DNA of 38,209 nucleotides from Odoribacter sp. (GTDB lineage Bacteria; Bacteroidota; Bacteroidia; Bacteroidales; Prolixibacteraceae): the NCBI GenBank assembly GCA_013824715.1, contig PNOH01000040.1:1-38209 (forward strand). The letters run 5' to 3'. The notes under the pieces were generated by a model. It saw only the letters and a list, made by a program, of their open reading frames with translations. It was not told the DNA's origin and did not search any database. Of the stretch, positions 7,091 through 16,159 are shown piece by piece (the first letter of the stretch is position 1; each line of letters begins with the position of its first letter). The translations under genes were made by a program, and so were the position numbers.

Positions 7091-8014
7091 ATGGCACGAA
7101 CAAAAATTCTTCAGGTAAGCTCCCTTCGCAAAAGCTTCAAAAAAATTCAGGCAGTAAAAGATATCTCTTTTTCACTTGAACAGGGCGATATCTTCGCATT
7201 CATTGGTCCTAACGGAGCCGGTAAAACCACTTCAATGCGAATTCTTCTTGATATTATAAAAGCAGACAGCGGAACAATTACATGGAATATTAACGGAAAG
7301 GAATGCAGGCTTCCACCTTCATCCGATATTGGCTACCTGCCTGAAGAACGGGGTCTATATGCCGATCTGCCGATTATCCGTTCTTTAGTTTATCTGGCCT
7401 CCATCAGGGGCATGAACCCTTCGAAAGCCAACATGGCCGCCATGGAATGGCTCGAAAGGCTGGAACTAGCTGACAGGGCTAATGAAAAACTTCAAACCCT
7501 TTCCAAAGGAAATCAGCAAAAAATTCAATTTGTGGCATCTATTCTTCACAAGCCCACTTTTGCTATCCTCGACGAACCCTTCTCTGGTTTGGATCCACAG
7601 AACCAGGAAAAATTTATTGAATATATAAAAGAGCTAAACGAGAAAGGTACCACCATTCTTTTGAGTTCACATCAGATGCCGCTGGTGGAAAAGATTGCCC
7701 ATAAAGTTTTTCTTATGAACAGCGGAGAGGCGCTTTTTAACGGCACATTAACCGATATTTATAAGAATTTCGGACAACAGCACATCATTGACATCAGTTT
7801 TACGAATGATATACCACATGAAAAACTGCATTTACTAAAGTATGCTGAAAATATTGCCGGCATAGGTGAAAATTTGGTTAAAGTTACATTCCATCCCATC
7901 GCTGAACTCAAACAAATACTTGGTAATTTGGCGAAAATTGAGGGAATTGCCAATATCAAAAGCCACAACTCAAGTTTACACGATATTTTTCTTAAAATTG
8001 TAAAAGAACATTAG
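7091..8014 (+). CDS. ABC transporter ATP-binding protein (NatA-like)
   Basis: A 307-residue ATPase that powers the membrane partner encoded 2 bp downstream. I chose the ATG at 7091 (MARTKILQVSSLRKSF) because the family starts here; the upstream ATG at 7067 is possible. Walker A is GPNGAGKT (39-46), the signature LSKGNQQK (137-144), Walker B FAILDEP (157-163), the D-loop SGLD, and the switch His194 in LLSSHQM. The C-terminal ~90 residues are the DUF4162-like extension common in NatA/CcmA-type exporters. Substrates of such pairs include Na+, lipids or drugs, and nothing in the sequence decides which. The gene starts 28 bp after the GH116 frame. Confidence 0.92.
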   Translation: MARTKILQVSSLRKSFKKIQAVKDISFSLEQGDIFAFIGPNGAGKTTSMRILLDIIKADSGTITWNINGKECRLPPSSDIGYLPEERGLYADLPIIRSLVYLASIRGMNPSKANMAAMEWLERLELADRANEKLQTLSKGNQQKIQFVASILHKPTFAILDEPFSGLDPQNQEKFIEYIKELNEKGTTILLSSHQMPLVEKIAHKVFLMNSGEALFNGTLTDIYKNFGQQHIIDISFTNDIPHEKLHLLKYAENIAGIGENLVKVTFHPIAELKQILGNLAKIEGIANIKSHNSSLHDIFLKIVKEH

Positions 8015-8016
8015 CC

Positions 8017-9201
8017 ATGAACTATTACAAACAGGTTTTGACAGTTACTTTATGGGAATACCGCAGGTTTTTCAAGTTGAAGAATGAGCTTCTCAGCATT
8101 GCCATCATGTTGCTAATATTCACGGCAAGCTACTTCGCCGGGAAATTTTCAGCCGCCGGGTTCTCAGAAAAACCAATCCTAACGGTATTGAAAGATTTAA
8201 ATCCTGAACTGACCACAATGCTTTCAGAAGCATATACCATACAGGAAATTCTACCCGGAGAAAAGGAACAATACCTTAAAAAAATGGCCCAGACAAAAGA
8301 GGGCTTTTTGTTGGAACATAGTACCGAAGGATTTACGCTCCAGGCATTTAAAAAGTCCGGAAAACTTCAGGCCATGCGAAAAACCCTTAATGATTATCAT
8401 CAGGTGCAGGTCATGCAGAAAATCGGGCTTTCATCAGAAAACTTAAATTTCGTATTGAGCCCTGCCACGCTTGAAGAGCATTATCTTTATGAAACAGGTA
8501 CGAAAGGCAGGACTATACTGGCCTATTTTTTTGCCGGTTTAATGATTCTGGCTGTCTTTTTGAGTTTTGCCTATCAGTTCACGGCGATAACCGGCGAAAA
8601 ACAACTCAAAATTACTGAACAGATTGTTTCAGCCATTAAACCACAAGTGTGGATGGATGGCAAAATATTGGGAATCACACTCACCGGGCTATCTTCCATG
8701 TTAACCTACTCCATCATTAGCATCCTTGGAGGAATTCTTTTTTTTCAGTTTACCGGTGCATCAATAACCAATATTCTCCAATTTCTGCACTTACCTTCTA
8801 TTTTGTTGTTTTTAGCTTTTACCCTGATGGGTATTCTATTATGGAATGCCTTTCTTGCTGCCATAGCCTCCATGATTACTGACCCTAATAATTCGGGGAA
8901 AAGTTCTGTGATGTTGCTTCCAGTTCTTTTCGTGGTGGCATCTTTTTCGGTGATACGTGATCCTGATAACGGAATGTCAGTATTTTTATCCTGGTTCCCT
9001 TTGACATCCGCTACAGCAATGCCTATGCGCTGGGTAACGACTGAAGTAGAATGGTGGCAACTGTTTGGATCTTATGCCGGCCTTATAATCACATTTTACC
9101 TGTTGCGAAAGTTAGCTGCCAAAATTTTTCATGTTTCAATACTGATGAGCGGCAAAGAACCATCTTTAAGAGAGGTGATAAAGTTGGTAAAAGCAGAATA
9201 A
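8017..9201 (+). CDS. ABC-2 type permease (NatB-like)
   Basis: A 394-residue membrane protein, the partner of the upstream ATPase. A first helix lies at about 25-45 (LLSIAIMLLIFTASYFAGKF), followed by a large extracytoplasmic domain (~46-165). Five further hydrophobic segments follow, starting at AYFFAGLMILAVFLSFAYQF (~170-190) and ending near AGLIITFYLLRKL. This ABC-2 layout, with one long soluble loop after helix 1, is that of NatB-type exporters. The 2-bp gap to the ATPase gene points to translational coupling. A weak hairpin about 90 bp downstream may end the transcript. Confidence 0.9.
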   Translation: MNYYKQVLTVTLWEYRRFFKLKNELLSIAIMLLIFTASYFAGKFSAAGFSEKPILTVLKDLNPELTTMLSEAYTIQEILPGEKEQYLKKMAQTKEGFLLEHSTEGFTLQAFKKSGKLQAMRKTLNDYHQVQVMQKIGLSSENLNFVLSPATLEEHYLYETGTKGRTILAYFFAGLMILAVFLSFAYQFTAITGEKQLKITEQIVSAIKPQVWMDGKILGITLTGLSSMLTYSIISILGGILFFQFTGASITNILQFLHLPSILLFLAFTLMGILLWNAFLAAIASMITDPNNSGKSSVMLLPVLFVVASFSVIRDPDNGMSVFLSWFPLTSATAMPMRWVTTEVEWWQLFGSYAGLIITFYLLRKLAAKIFHVSILMSGKEPSLREVIKLVKAE

Positions 9202-9290
9202 GTATTAGTTTCAAACCATATAATTGATTAATAGGCTCCTCCATATTGACCTAACCGAAATAATTCAATTATCACATTCAGGAACAATAT

Positions 9291-9307
9291 ACCCACATCT
9301 GGGTTTT
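9291..9307 (+). terminator. Possible weak terminator after the ABC exporter
   Basis: ACCCA-CATC-TGGGT followed by TTT (9305-9307). The stem is only 5 bp and the T run is short. It lies 90 bp past the permease stop and 29 bp before the DUF5995 ATG, so it may instead be an element in the leader of that gene. Confidence 0.35.
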
Positions 9308-9335
9308 AATTAAAATTTATGAATTGTCAGGAAAA

Positions 9336-10091
9336 ATGAATCTGAACCAGCTCCAAACCATAGACGAGGTAATTGCTGCCCTGGACCTCATCATTGCTGA
9401 ATCAATAGAAAATAACGATCCGGCTGGCTATTTTGCCGCCCTCTACCGGAAAGTTACCATCAAAGTAAAGGAAGGAATTGCATCGGGCTACTTCAATGAT
9501 GGCTTGCGAATGGAACAATTGGATGTTTTTTTTGTCAGCCGCTACCTCGATGCTTACTATGCTTTCCATAAAAACCAACCGGTCACCGAATCGTGGCGAA
9601 AAGCCTTCGAACTGACAGATCAATACTGGCCCATCGTGTTGCAGCATTTGCTGATGGGAATGAATGCCCACATTAACCTTGATCTGGGCATTGCTGCCGT
9701 GGAAGTTTCAAAAGGAAAAAACCTGGCCGATCTGGAAACTGACTTTAACCGGATCAATGAAATTTTATCGTCGCTGGTTCATGAAGTTCAGGGCTATTTA
9801 TCAGCAGTTTGGCCAGTCCTGAAATTTATCCTGAAATGGTCGGGAAAAGTGGATGATTACCTGGTTGACTTCAGCATGAAACTGGCCCGCAATGGCGCAT
9901 GGAAATTTGCCAATCAACTCAGTACAGTTCCTGAAAGTGAAAGGGAAAACGAGGTAGCCAGGCGGGATCAAAAAGTTGCCGGAAAGGACGATGTCATTTT
10001 AAAACCAGGACTACTGGCAACTATCGCACTCCGGATTATCCGAATAACAGAACGCGGATCGGTGACAGAAAAAATCAGGAAGATGCAATAA
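9336..10091 (+). CDS. DUF5995 family protein
   Basis: A 251-residue soluble helical protein of unknown function. The ATG at 9336 (MNLNQLQTIDEVIAALDLII) is preferred over the in-frame TTG at 9324. Family hallmarks visible are DPAGYFAALYRKVTIKVKEGI (about 31-51), ERLD-like EQLDVFFVSRYLDAYY, the central WPIVLQHLLMGMNAHINLDLG block with its HINLDLG motif, and a C-terminal TERGSVTEKIRKMQ. DUF5995 proteins have no proven role; the conserved His and Asp residues suggest a metal or ligand site. It stands as a single gene between the ABC exporter and the GT39 gene. Confidence 0.85.
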   Translation: MNLNQLQTIDEVIAALDLIIAESIENNDPAGYFAALYRKVTIKVKEGIASGYFNDGLRMEQLDVFFVSRYLDAYYAFHKNQPVTESWRKAFELTDQYWPIVLQHLLMGMNAHINLDLGIAAVEVSKGKNLADLETDFNRINEILSSLVHEVQGYLSAVWPVLKFILKWSGKVDDYLVDFSMKLARNGAWKFANQLSTVPESERENEVARRDQKVAGKDDVILKPGLLATIALRIIRITERGSVTEKIRKMQ

Positions 10092-10166
10092 TTTATCTGT
10101 GTCGATTTCAAATTTCCGAAAACCAATTAATTTAGCTTTTCAAAATCATGCTAATTAATTCTGAAC

Positions 10167-11693
10167 ATGAAAAAAACAAGCCTGATTCTTTGGGGACTCA
10201 TCCTAATAAAATTTATCCTTCAGTATTTTTTGATTGATCCGGTGTACGAACTTCACCGCGATGAATTTCTGCATCTCGATCAGGCACGGCACCTGGCCTG
10301 GGGATTCGCCTCTGTGCCGCCTGTTACTTCGTGGATTTCGTACCTGATCATGTTGTTGGGTAATGGTGTATTCTGGGTAAAATTTTTTCCGGCGCTGTTT
10401 GGTGCAATAACCATTCTGGTAGTTTGGAAAACCATTGAAGAACTGAGAGGAAATTGGTTTGCCCTGACTTTGGGTGCAGTTTCAGTCCTGTTTTCAGCCT
10501 TGCTCCGGATCAACACGCTCTACCAGCCTAATTCGCTGGATATTCTTGCATGGACATTAATCTATTTCATTCTGGTAAAATTTATCTCAACTGAAAAACC
10601 CAAATGGTTGTATAGCGCGGCAGTTGTTTTTGCCATTGGTTTTCTAAATAAATACAACATCGCTTTTCTGATCCTTGGTTTACTTCCTGCCATTTTACTG
10701 ACTGAACACCGCAGGCTTTTCCGCAACAAACATTTTTATTATGCGGCACTTCTTGAACTTATCCTGATTTCTCCCAACATGGTATGGCAATACCAGAATA
10801 ATTTTCCGGTCATTCATCATTTGAAAGAATTGGCGGCGACCCAGTTGGTCAATGTCAACCGGATTGACTTTCTGAAAGAACAACTCTTGTTTTTCTTCAG
10901 TTCAACTTTTGTGATTGTAGCCGCAATGATTGCCTTTGTTATCTTTCCATCTTTCCGGAAATTCAGACTGGTTGGCTGGTCTTTTCTGATTACCATACTG
11001 TTGTTCGCCTGGTTTCGGGCAAAGTCTTATTACGCAATCGGCCTCTACCCCATCCTCCTCGTTTTTGGAGCAGTTTATCTGGAACAATTATTGAATAAAA
11101 AATGGGGGCGATATCTCCGTCCTATTGTTCTGACAATCCCGATTCTGTTGTTCTTTCCAATGTTTAAAGTTGCTTTCCCCAACCACACCCCGAAAGAGAT
11201 TCGGCAAAATGCACAGATGTATCAGGATTTCGGGTTGTTAAAATGGGAGGATGGAAATGATCATGCTTTACCTCAGGATTTTGCAGACATGCTTGGTTGG
11301 AAAGAACTGGTCTGTAAAGTTGACAGTGCATACACTCAAATTTCAGATCCTGACCACACCCTCATCTATTGCGACAATTATGGTCAGGCCGGAGCCATTA
11401 ACTATTATTCCAAAGTAAAAAATATCGGAGCAGTATCTTTGAATGCCGATTATATCAACTGGTTCAAACTTAACCGGGAAATCAGGCATGTTATCCGGGT
11501 CAAGGAAATTGATGATAACGGAAAGGAATTGATTGTCTCACAGCCCTACTTTGATTCCGTGGTCAGGTTTGATGAAATTACCAATGAGTTTGCCCGTGAA
11601 AGGGGAACGACCATTTATTTGCTAATCAAATCCAAGGTTAATGTCAATGAAATCCTCCAACGAGAAATAGATGAACGGAAAAAACACCAATGA
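10167..11693 (+). CDS. GT39/PMT-family integral membrane glycosyltransferase
   Basis: A 508-residue polytopic membrane protein. The first helix (residues 5-22) is followed by the extracytoplasmic loop YELHRDEFLHLDQARHLAWGF, with Asp32-Glu33 being the acidic pair that marks PMT_2/ArnT-like transferases. About ten further hydrophobic segments cover residues ~55-350, and a soluble C-terminal domain of about 150 residues follows. Members move a sugar or aminosugar from a polyprenyl-phosphate donor to protein, lipid A or another glycan on the outer face of the inner membrane. The acceptor cannot be told from the sequence. It ends 30 bp from the convergent S37 peptidase gene, with no clear terminator between them. 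Confidence 0.88.
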   Translation: MKKTSLILWGLILIKFILQYFLIDPVYELHRDEFLHLDQARHLAWGFASVPPVTSWISYLIMLLGNGVFWVKFFPALFGAITILVVWKTIEELRGNWFALTLGAVSVLFSALLRINTLYQPNSLDILAWTLIYFILVKFISTEKPKWLYSAAVVFAIGFLNKYNIAFLILGLLPAILLTEHRRLFRNKHFYYAALLELILISPNMVWQYQNNFPVIHHLKELAATQLVNVNRIDFLKEQLLFFFSSTFVIVAAMIAFVIFPSFRKFRLVGWSFLITILLFAWFRAKSYYAIGLYPILLVFGAVYLEQLLNKKWGRYLRPIVLTIPILLFFPMFKVAFPNHTPKEIRQNAQMYQDFGLLKWEDGNDHALPQDFADMLGWKELVCKVDSAYTQISDPDHTLIYCDNYGQAGAINYYSKVKNIGAVSLNADYINWFKLNREIRHVIRVKEIDDNGKELIVSQPYFDSVVRFDEITNEFARERGTTIYLLIKSKVNVNEILQREIDERKKHQ

Positions 11694-11722
11694 TTTTAGA
11701 GAATGTTAAAAAAAATGTTGAA

Positions 11723-13024
11723 TTACCTGGTTTTAAGCACCTCTATTTTACAATCCAGCCCAGTCCATTCCTTGATTTTTCCAACAAATTCAGCCTTCAT
11801 ATTTTCAGGCAAATTCTTAATCCTGGCAGACCCATGATGTGCACCCGGAATCAGGAATGATTTGGAATTTACTTGTTTTGATACCAGTACACGTGGCGCC
11901 GACCAGGTGTCTATTCCTCCATAAATGTACAGAATATTGTTTCCTTTCTCATCGAGCCACTTTTGAAAGCTCTGATATAATTCAGGTGAAAAGGCATTGA
12001 GTTTTGCCGTTTTCGGAGGGAAAATAGCCGATGGATTTGAAGTGAAATGCTGGATGTATTTCCTGAATGGCTCAATGTTGTACCCGTAATATCCGGTTTG
12101 AGTAGCCTGGTAATAATGCGGGGCAAACGACTCGATATCTTTATCCGAAAAGAATGAAATGCTGGATGTTTTCAGCAATTCACCCAGGTAATCGTCGAGC
12201 TTTTTGTTGGTAGGTATACTGTCGCACGAGCGTCCCGACTGCCAAAACGAGAATGAGTATTCGAGTACCGCCAGCTCAAATGATTTTCCAATATTTCCTG
12301 TGTAATTAAATGTAAGCCGTGCACCTTTGGCATACCAGTTCAATTTTTCTATGGCCTTATCTTCATTCATAAGCAGAAACTTCTGGAATTCATAGATTTT
12401 CTGACGGCATTCCGGCTTTCCTATGGTATCCAGAAAAGTATAAATGCGTGTATCTTCCAGGGCATTGTCAATCGGAGCCACATAAGGAATGGCTACATCA
12501 ACATCTTCAGGATAAAAATATTTGTAGTACAACGTAGTCTGGCCGCTTTTGCTGATGCCGGTGCTGATCCATTTCCCTTTATACAACTGTTTGAAAAGCT
12601 GATTGACAACATGAAGATCGGCGGCTGCCTGCTCAATAGTCAGGTATTCCCATTGCAGCGAATCCGGAACCGATTTGCCGAAAAAACGGTATTCAACGCC
12701 AATATTATTCGCGTTCAGTATTTGCTCGACTTCGTTTCGTCCGCGTCCCATCTGGTAACCATGCGTTTCCATGACAGTAGGATTTTCAAATCCCCGATGC
12801 TTTAATTGTACCCATTGATTAAAATATCCTTTCTCCGGATGCTGGTGATCGATAGGCTGTTTCACCATTAAATCGTAGGTGAGGTAAGAATCACCAGGTT
12901 TGCTGACATCGGTAAACGAAACATTGGGCAGGTTGAATAATTCACGTTCAAGGATTTGTTTGTCGGCTTGCCCGAAAGAAGTTATGAAAATCAGCCAGAA
13001 GAAAATAATCAGTGTAGGTTTCAT
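11723..13024 (-). CDS. Secreted S37-family (PS-10) serine peptidase
   Basis: A 433-residue protein from the ATG at 13024 (MKPTLIIFFWLIFITSFGQA), chosen because it opens a clear signal peptide; the upstream ATG at 13096 adds a non-signal extension made of repeat-derived sequence. The fold is alpha/beta-hydrolase. The nucleophile Ser160 sits in GISKSGQTTLYYKYFYPEDVD, a characteristic S37 signature. Asp in YGGIDTWSAPRV and His in PGAHHGSARI complete a plausible triad. S37 enzymes are tripeptidyl or prolyl aminopeptidases acting outside the cytoplasm. It is the last gene of the minus-strand run; the gap to the DUF255 gene carries a TTCAAATTCCAG-type repeat. Confidence 0.85.
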   Translation of the reverse strand: MKPTLIIFFWLIFITSFGQADKQILERELFNLPNVSFTDVSKPGDSYLTYDLMVKQPIDHQHPEKGYFNQWVQLKHRGFENPTVMETHGYQMGRGRNEVEQILNANNIGVEYRFFGKSVPDSLQWEYLTIEQAAADLHVVNQLFKQLYKGKWISTGISKSGQTTLYYKYFYPEDVDVAIPYVAPIDNALEDTRIYTFLDTIGKPECRQKIYEFQKFLLMNEDKAIEKLNWYAKGARLTFNYTGNIGKSFELAVLEYSFSFWQSGRSCDSIPTNKKLDDYLGELLKTSSISFFSDKDIESFAPHYYQATQTGYYGYNIEPFRKYIQHFTSNPSAIFPPKTAKLNAFSPELYQSFQKWLDEKGNNILYIYGGIDTWSAPRVLVSKQVNSKSFLIPGAHHGSARIKNLPENMKAEFVGKIKEWTGLDCKIEVLKTR

Positions 13025-13076
13025 TGCAGATAAATTCAAAATGATTTGGCCTGCAAAATACGGAAATGACTTAGAA

Positions 13077-13105
13077 TTCCAAATTCCAGGTTTCAAATTC
13101 CAGAC
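13077..13105. repeat. TTCAAATTCCAG repeat copy between the S37 and DUF255 genes
   Basis: AATTCCAAATTCCAGGTTTC followed by AAATTCCAG is a copy of the dispersed repeat also found near araD. It lies in the 108-bp gap upstream of the S37 peptidase start and creates the spurious N-terminal extension of that reading frame. Confidence 0.7.
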
Positions 13106-13132
13106 TATTGGTTGTCAATGCCAATGTTTGTG

Positions 13133-15160
13133 CTATTTTCTCCTGATAATGGCGAGCGCTTCTTCCACCGTTTCAACAGGAAGCTGGCAACTTTTGTCTT
13201 GGCAAATATAGATGAGTGTTTTTCCTGAAACATATCTGTTCTGTAATAATGGCAAACCGATTTCAGTTGTTCCGGCGCAAAAAATAACACTCGGCAAATA
13301 GTTTTTCTGAAGTTCGTTCAGCAGGCTGATTGCATTTTCCCCTGCAATTGCTACCTCAAAATAATTGCCATTCATATTCAGCATCAGTTGCGACCAGTTG
13401 CTGTAACCCGAAGGATAACCGGAGATATTGGTAATGATCAGCAAAAGCATTTGATGGGCTGTTTTTAGACATTTGGGCTGATCGAGCAAATACGAAAGCC
13501 TGAATAGATTTTTCGCCATCACCGAATTGGATGCCGGAATCACATTGTCGTGAATTTCAATGGTTCGGGTTATCAGGTCTTTTTGGTCGTTTGCAGTGAA
13601 ATAGAAAATAGATTTTCGTTCATCGTAAAAATCACTGAAAGTAATTTTGGTTAGTCGCTGAGCTTCATCCAGCCAACTTTTTTGTCCGGTTGATTCAAAA
13701 ATGGAGATGAATGCTTCAATTGCGAATGCATAATCTTCAAGAAAGCCGGTGATTTTTGCCTGATTGTTTTTGTATGAATGAAATATGCGTCCCTTTTCAC
13801 CAATTAACTTTTGCTTCAGGAAACTGGCATTGGCCAAAGCAAGTTCCAAATATTCCGGATTGCCAAATGCCTTGAAACAACTGATTAATCCTGAAATTGT
13901 CATGGCATTCCACGAAGTGAGGATTTTATCATCCAAGCCGGGACGGATACGTTTAGCACGTTCATTGAGGAGAAGTTGTTTCCAGTTTTGAATCCTGGTT
14001 TCCAAATCGGCTACTGATAATTGCTGCTTTTCGGCAAACGAATGGTTGTCATCCGTTCTAATCAAAATGTATTGGTTGTGCTCCCAAAATCCCAATGAAT
14101 TTACGTTATAGTATTCTTTAAACAGATTAAAGTCGGCTCCCAGAATTTGTTCCAATTCAAGTTTGGCCCAGGTGTAGAATTTCCCCTCTTCCCCTTCGCT
14201 GTCAGCATCAAGCGCCGAGTAAAATCCATTTTCAGGAGAAAGCAGTTCGCGTTTCAGAAATTCGACGGTTTCTGAAACCACCTGTTTATAAAGTGGATTC
14301 TGATCGGTTTGGTATGCTTCAGCATAAAGTTGTAAAAGTTGTGCATTGTCGTAAAGCATCTTTTCAAAGTGTGGAACTTTCCAGATTTCGTCAGTCGAAT
14401 AGCGTGAAAAACCGCCGCCAAGCTGATCGTAAAGTCCGCCATAAGCCATTTTGTGCAACGTCAGTTTAACCTGGTTAAGAATTTTTTCATCCTGAAACTT
14501 GTGCCCGGCCTGAAGAAGAAACTGCCAGTTGTTGGGAAGCATAAATTTGGGAGCGCTTTTGGTTCCGCCATGATTGGTGTCGAAGGAGCTCTGCCACTTT
14601 TTTAAAAGCGATGGTAAAAGTAAAGGGTCGGTTGTTGTACTTTCTCCTGAAATCGGAACCAGCGAATTTTGCACAATCCCTTGTTGCAGCTTTACCGCGT
14701 ATTCCTGTGTTTCTTTCGGTTTTTCAGCATAAAATTTAGCCACAGCTTCCAATGCCTGAATCCAGTTTTCTTTCTGAAAGTAAGTGCCTCCCCAGATAGG
14801 CCGCCCGTCAGGCAAAGCGATGCAATTGAGCGGCCAGCCACCGTGTCCGGTCAAAAGCTGCACGGCAGTCATGTAAATGTGGTCAACATCGGGGCGTTCT
14901 TCGCGGTCAACTTTGATGCACACGAAATGATCGTTCATGATTTTAGCCACTTCCAAATCTTCAAATGATTCGTGTTCCATCACATGGCACCAGTGGCAGG
15001 CCGAATAGCCAATGCTGATGAGCATCAGTTTGTTTTCGGCTTTGGCCTGATTCAATGCATTTTCGCCCCAAGGTTGCCAGTTCACCGGATTGTACGCATG
15101 TTGCAGTAAATAAGGCGAGGTTTCGTGAATTAACTTGTTTGTATAATTGTGATGTTGCAT
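13133..15160 (-). CDS. DUF255 thioredoxin-domain protein (YyaL/SPATA20 family)
   Basis: A 675-residue cytoplasmic protein starting at [20 protein letters not shown]; the ATG at 15265 would add a basic non-conserved 35-residue extension. The N-terminal thioredoxin-like domain carries the CxxC motif in [18 protein letters not shown] (Cys55, Cys58), followed by [16 protein letters not shown] and the GGWPLN motif. The rest is an (alpha/alpha)6 glycosidase-like toroid with [19 protein letters not shown], as in N-acylglucosamine 2-epimerase relatives. The family is widely conserved, and its biochemical role is unsettled (redox or thiol-linked). It is full length and lies between the PhzF-like and S37 genes. 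Confidence 0.93.
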   Translation of the reverse strand: MQHHNYTNKLIHETSPYLLQHAYNPVNWQPWGENALNQAKAENKLMLISIGYSACHWCHVMEHESFEDLEVAKIMNDHFVCIKVDREERPDVDHIYMTAVQLLTGHGGWPLNCIALPDGRPIWGGTYFQKENWIQALEAVAKFYAEKPKETQEYAVKLQQGIVQNSLVPISGESTTTDPLLLPSLLKKWQSSFDTNHGGTKSAPKFMLPNNWQFLLQAGHKFQDEKILNQVKLTLHKMAYGGLYDQLGGGFSRYSTDEIWKVPHFEKMLYDNAQLLQLYAEAYQTDQNPLYKQVVSETVEFLKRELLSPENGFYSALDADSEGEEGKFYTWAKLELEQILGADFNLFKEYYNVNSLGFWEHNQYILIRTDDNHSFAEKQQLSVADLETRIQNWKQLLLNERAKRIRPGLDDKILTSWNAMTISGLISCFKAFGNPEYLELALANASFLKQKLIGEKGRIFHSYKNNQAKITGFLEDYAFAIEAFISIFESTGQKSWLDEAQRLTKITFSDFYDERKSIFYFTANDQKDLITRTIEIHDNVIPASNSVMAKNLFRLSYLLDQPKCLKTAHQMLLLIITNISGYPSGYSNWSQLMLNMNGNYFEVAIAGENAISLLNELQKNYLPSVIFCAGTTEIGLPLLQNRYVSGKTLIYICQDKSCQLPVETVEEALAIIRRK

Positions 15161-15284
15161 ATTTCTCTTTCTGATTCGCAAAGGAAACAAGCGTGTAGGG
15201 GAGAAAGTTTTGAGTGGTTTTTTGATGGCCTCAAATATAATTGGGTTCTTAGGACTCCATTTCATTTCGTCCTATGCTCTTACA

Positions 15285-15360
15285 TTTTGGGGCTTTGCCC
15301 CTAAAAGACCTGAAAGGTTGACTTGTGTAAGCAAAGGGTGAAGTGTAACGAAACCCTTTG
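15285..15360. repeat. Two hairpins between the PhzF-like and DUF255 genes
   Basis: A GGGGC-TTT-GCCCC stem flanked by T and A runs (about 15285-15306) and a perfect CAAAGGGT/ACCCTTTG stem (15332-15339 with 15353-15360). Neither is followed by a T run in the direction of transcription (minus), so they look like partial terminators or mRNA-processing hairpins in the 213-bp gap between the two minus-strand genes. Confidence 0.45.
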
Positions 15361-15373
15361 AATTTGTGAAATT

Positions 15374-16156
15374 TTAAACCTCAATCCCGCCCCTCAGATA
15401 AGTTATTGCTTTCCCTGAAATCAAAACCCTATCGCCGGAAAGAGAGCACCATAACTGACCGCCACGTTCTGAAAGTTGCACGGCTGTCAGTTCAGTTTTA
15501 TTCAATCGGCTGGCCCAGAACGGAACCAGTGTCGTATGCGCCGATCCCGTTACCGGATCTTCGTCAATCCCAACTCCCGGGGCAAAAAACCGGCTCACAA
15601 AATCAACTTCATTCCCTTTGGCAGTAACGATAATTCCGCGGGCATCAGTCTGCCTGAGCAGATGAAAGTTGGGTTTCAAACTCCTGATTGTTTCTTCGGA
15701 ATCAAAGAGCAACAGGTAATCGGTTTGTCCTTTTAAGGTTTCCAGAGGTTGAAAACCGAATGCTTCGGAAAATACAGAAACAGGCTCAACTGGTTGTGCA
15801 AAGTCCGCCGGAAAGTCTAATTGTAGTTTATCTCCAATTTTTCTTACAGTGAGAACACTGCTTTTACTGTTGAACGAGATGGTTTCTCCCCGAAAATCCA
15901 GTTCAGTAAAAAGAATATGTGCCGTGGCTAAAGTGGCATGGCCGCAAAGATTTACTTCGGCTTTCGGGGTAAACCACCGAATGTGAAAATGGTCAGCTTC
16001 AGGAATGAAAAAGGCAGTTTCCGACAGGTTATTTTCAGCAGCAATTTGCTGAAGAAATTCATCTGCAAGCCATTCGTTCATTGGCACCACGGCAGCCGGA
16101 TTTCCCTTAAAAAGACCGGAAGCAAAAGCATCGGCCTGATAGATTTTGAGTTTCAT
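15374..16156 (-). CDS. PhzF-family isomerase-like protein
   Basis: A 260-residue protein of the diaminopimelate-epimerase fold. Visible family marks are the GNPAAVVP loop (18-25), the catalytic Glu46 in NLSETAFFIPEADHF, LCGHATLATAHIL, and GIDEDPVTGSAHTTLVPFW near the C-terminus. PhzF itself isomerises a phenazine precursor, but single-copy relatives like this, with no other phenazine genes around, have unknown substrates. Phenazine synthesis should not be inferred. The gene starts 3 bp after the TonB receptor stop, so it is almost certainly co-transcribed with that receptor. Confidence 0.9.
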   Translation of the reverse strand: MKLKIYQADAFASGLFKGNPAAVVPMNEWLADEFLQQIAAENNLSETAFFIPEADHFHIRWFTPKAEVNLCGHATLATAHILFTELDFRGETISFNSKSSVLTVRKIGDKLQLDFPADFAQPVEPVSVFSEAFGFQPLETLKGQTDYLLLFDSEETIRSLKPNFHLLRQTDARGIIVTAKGNEVDFVSRFFAPGVGIDEDPVTGSAHTTLVPFWASRLNKTELTAVQLSERGGQLWCSLSGDRVLISGKAITYLRGGIEV

Positions 16157-16159
16157 CGC

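Noticed and set aside
9220-9272. ATAATTGA/TCAATTAT inverted repeat in the gap before the DUF5995 gene.
   Set aside because: Eight AT-only-type base pairs with a 37-base spacer are expected by chance in AT-rich intergenic DNA.
11693-11723. Possible terminator between the convergent GT39 and S37 genes.
   Set aside because: There is an A run but no stable stem in the 30 bp.
15374-16156. Phenazine biosynthesis.
   Set aside because: The protein is PhzF-like only; no other phenazine genes are present.
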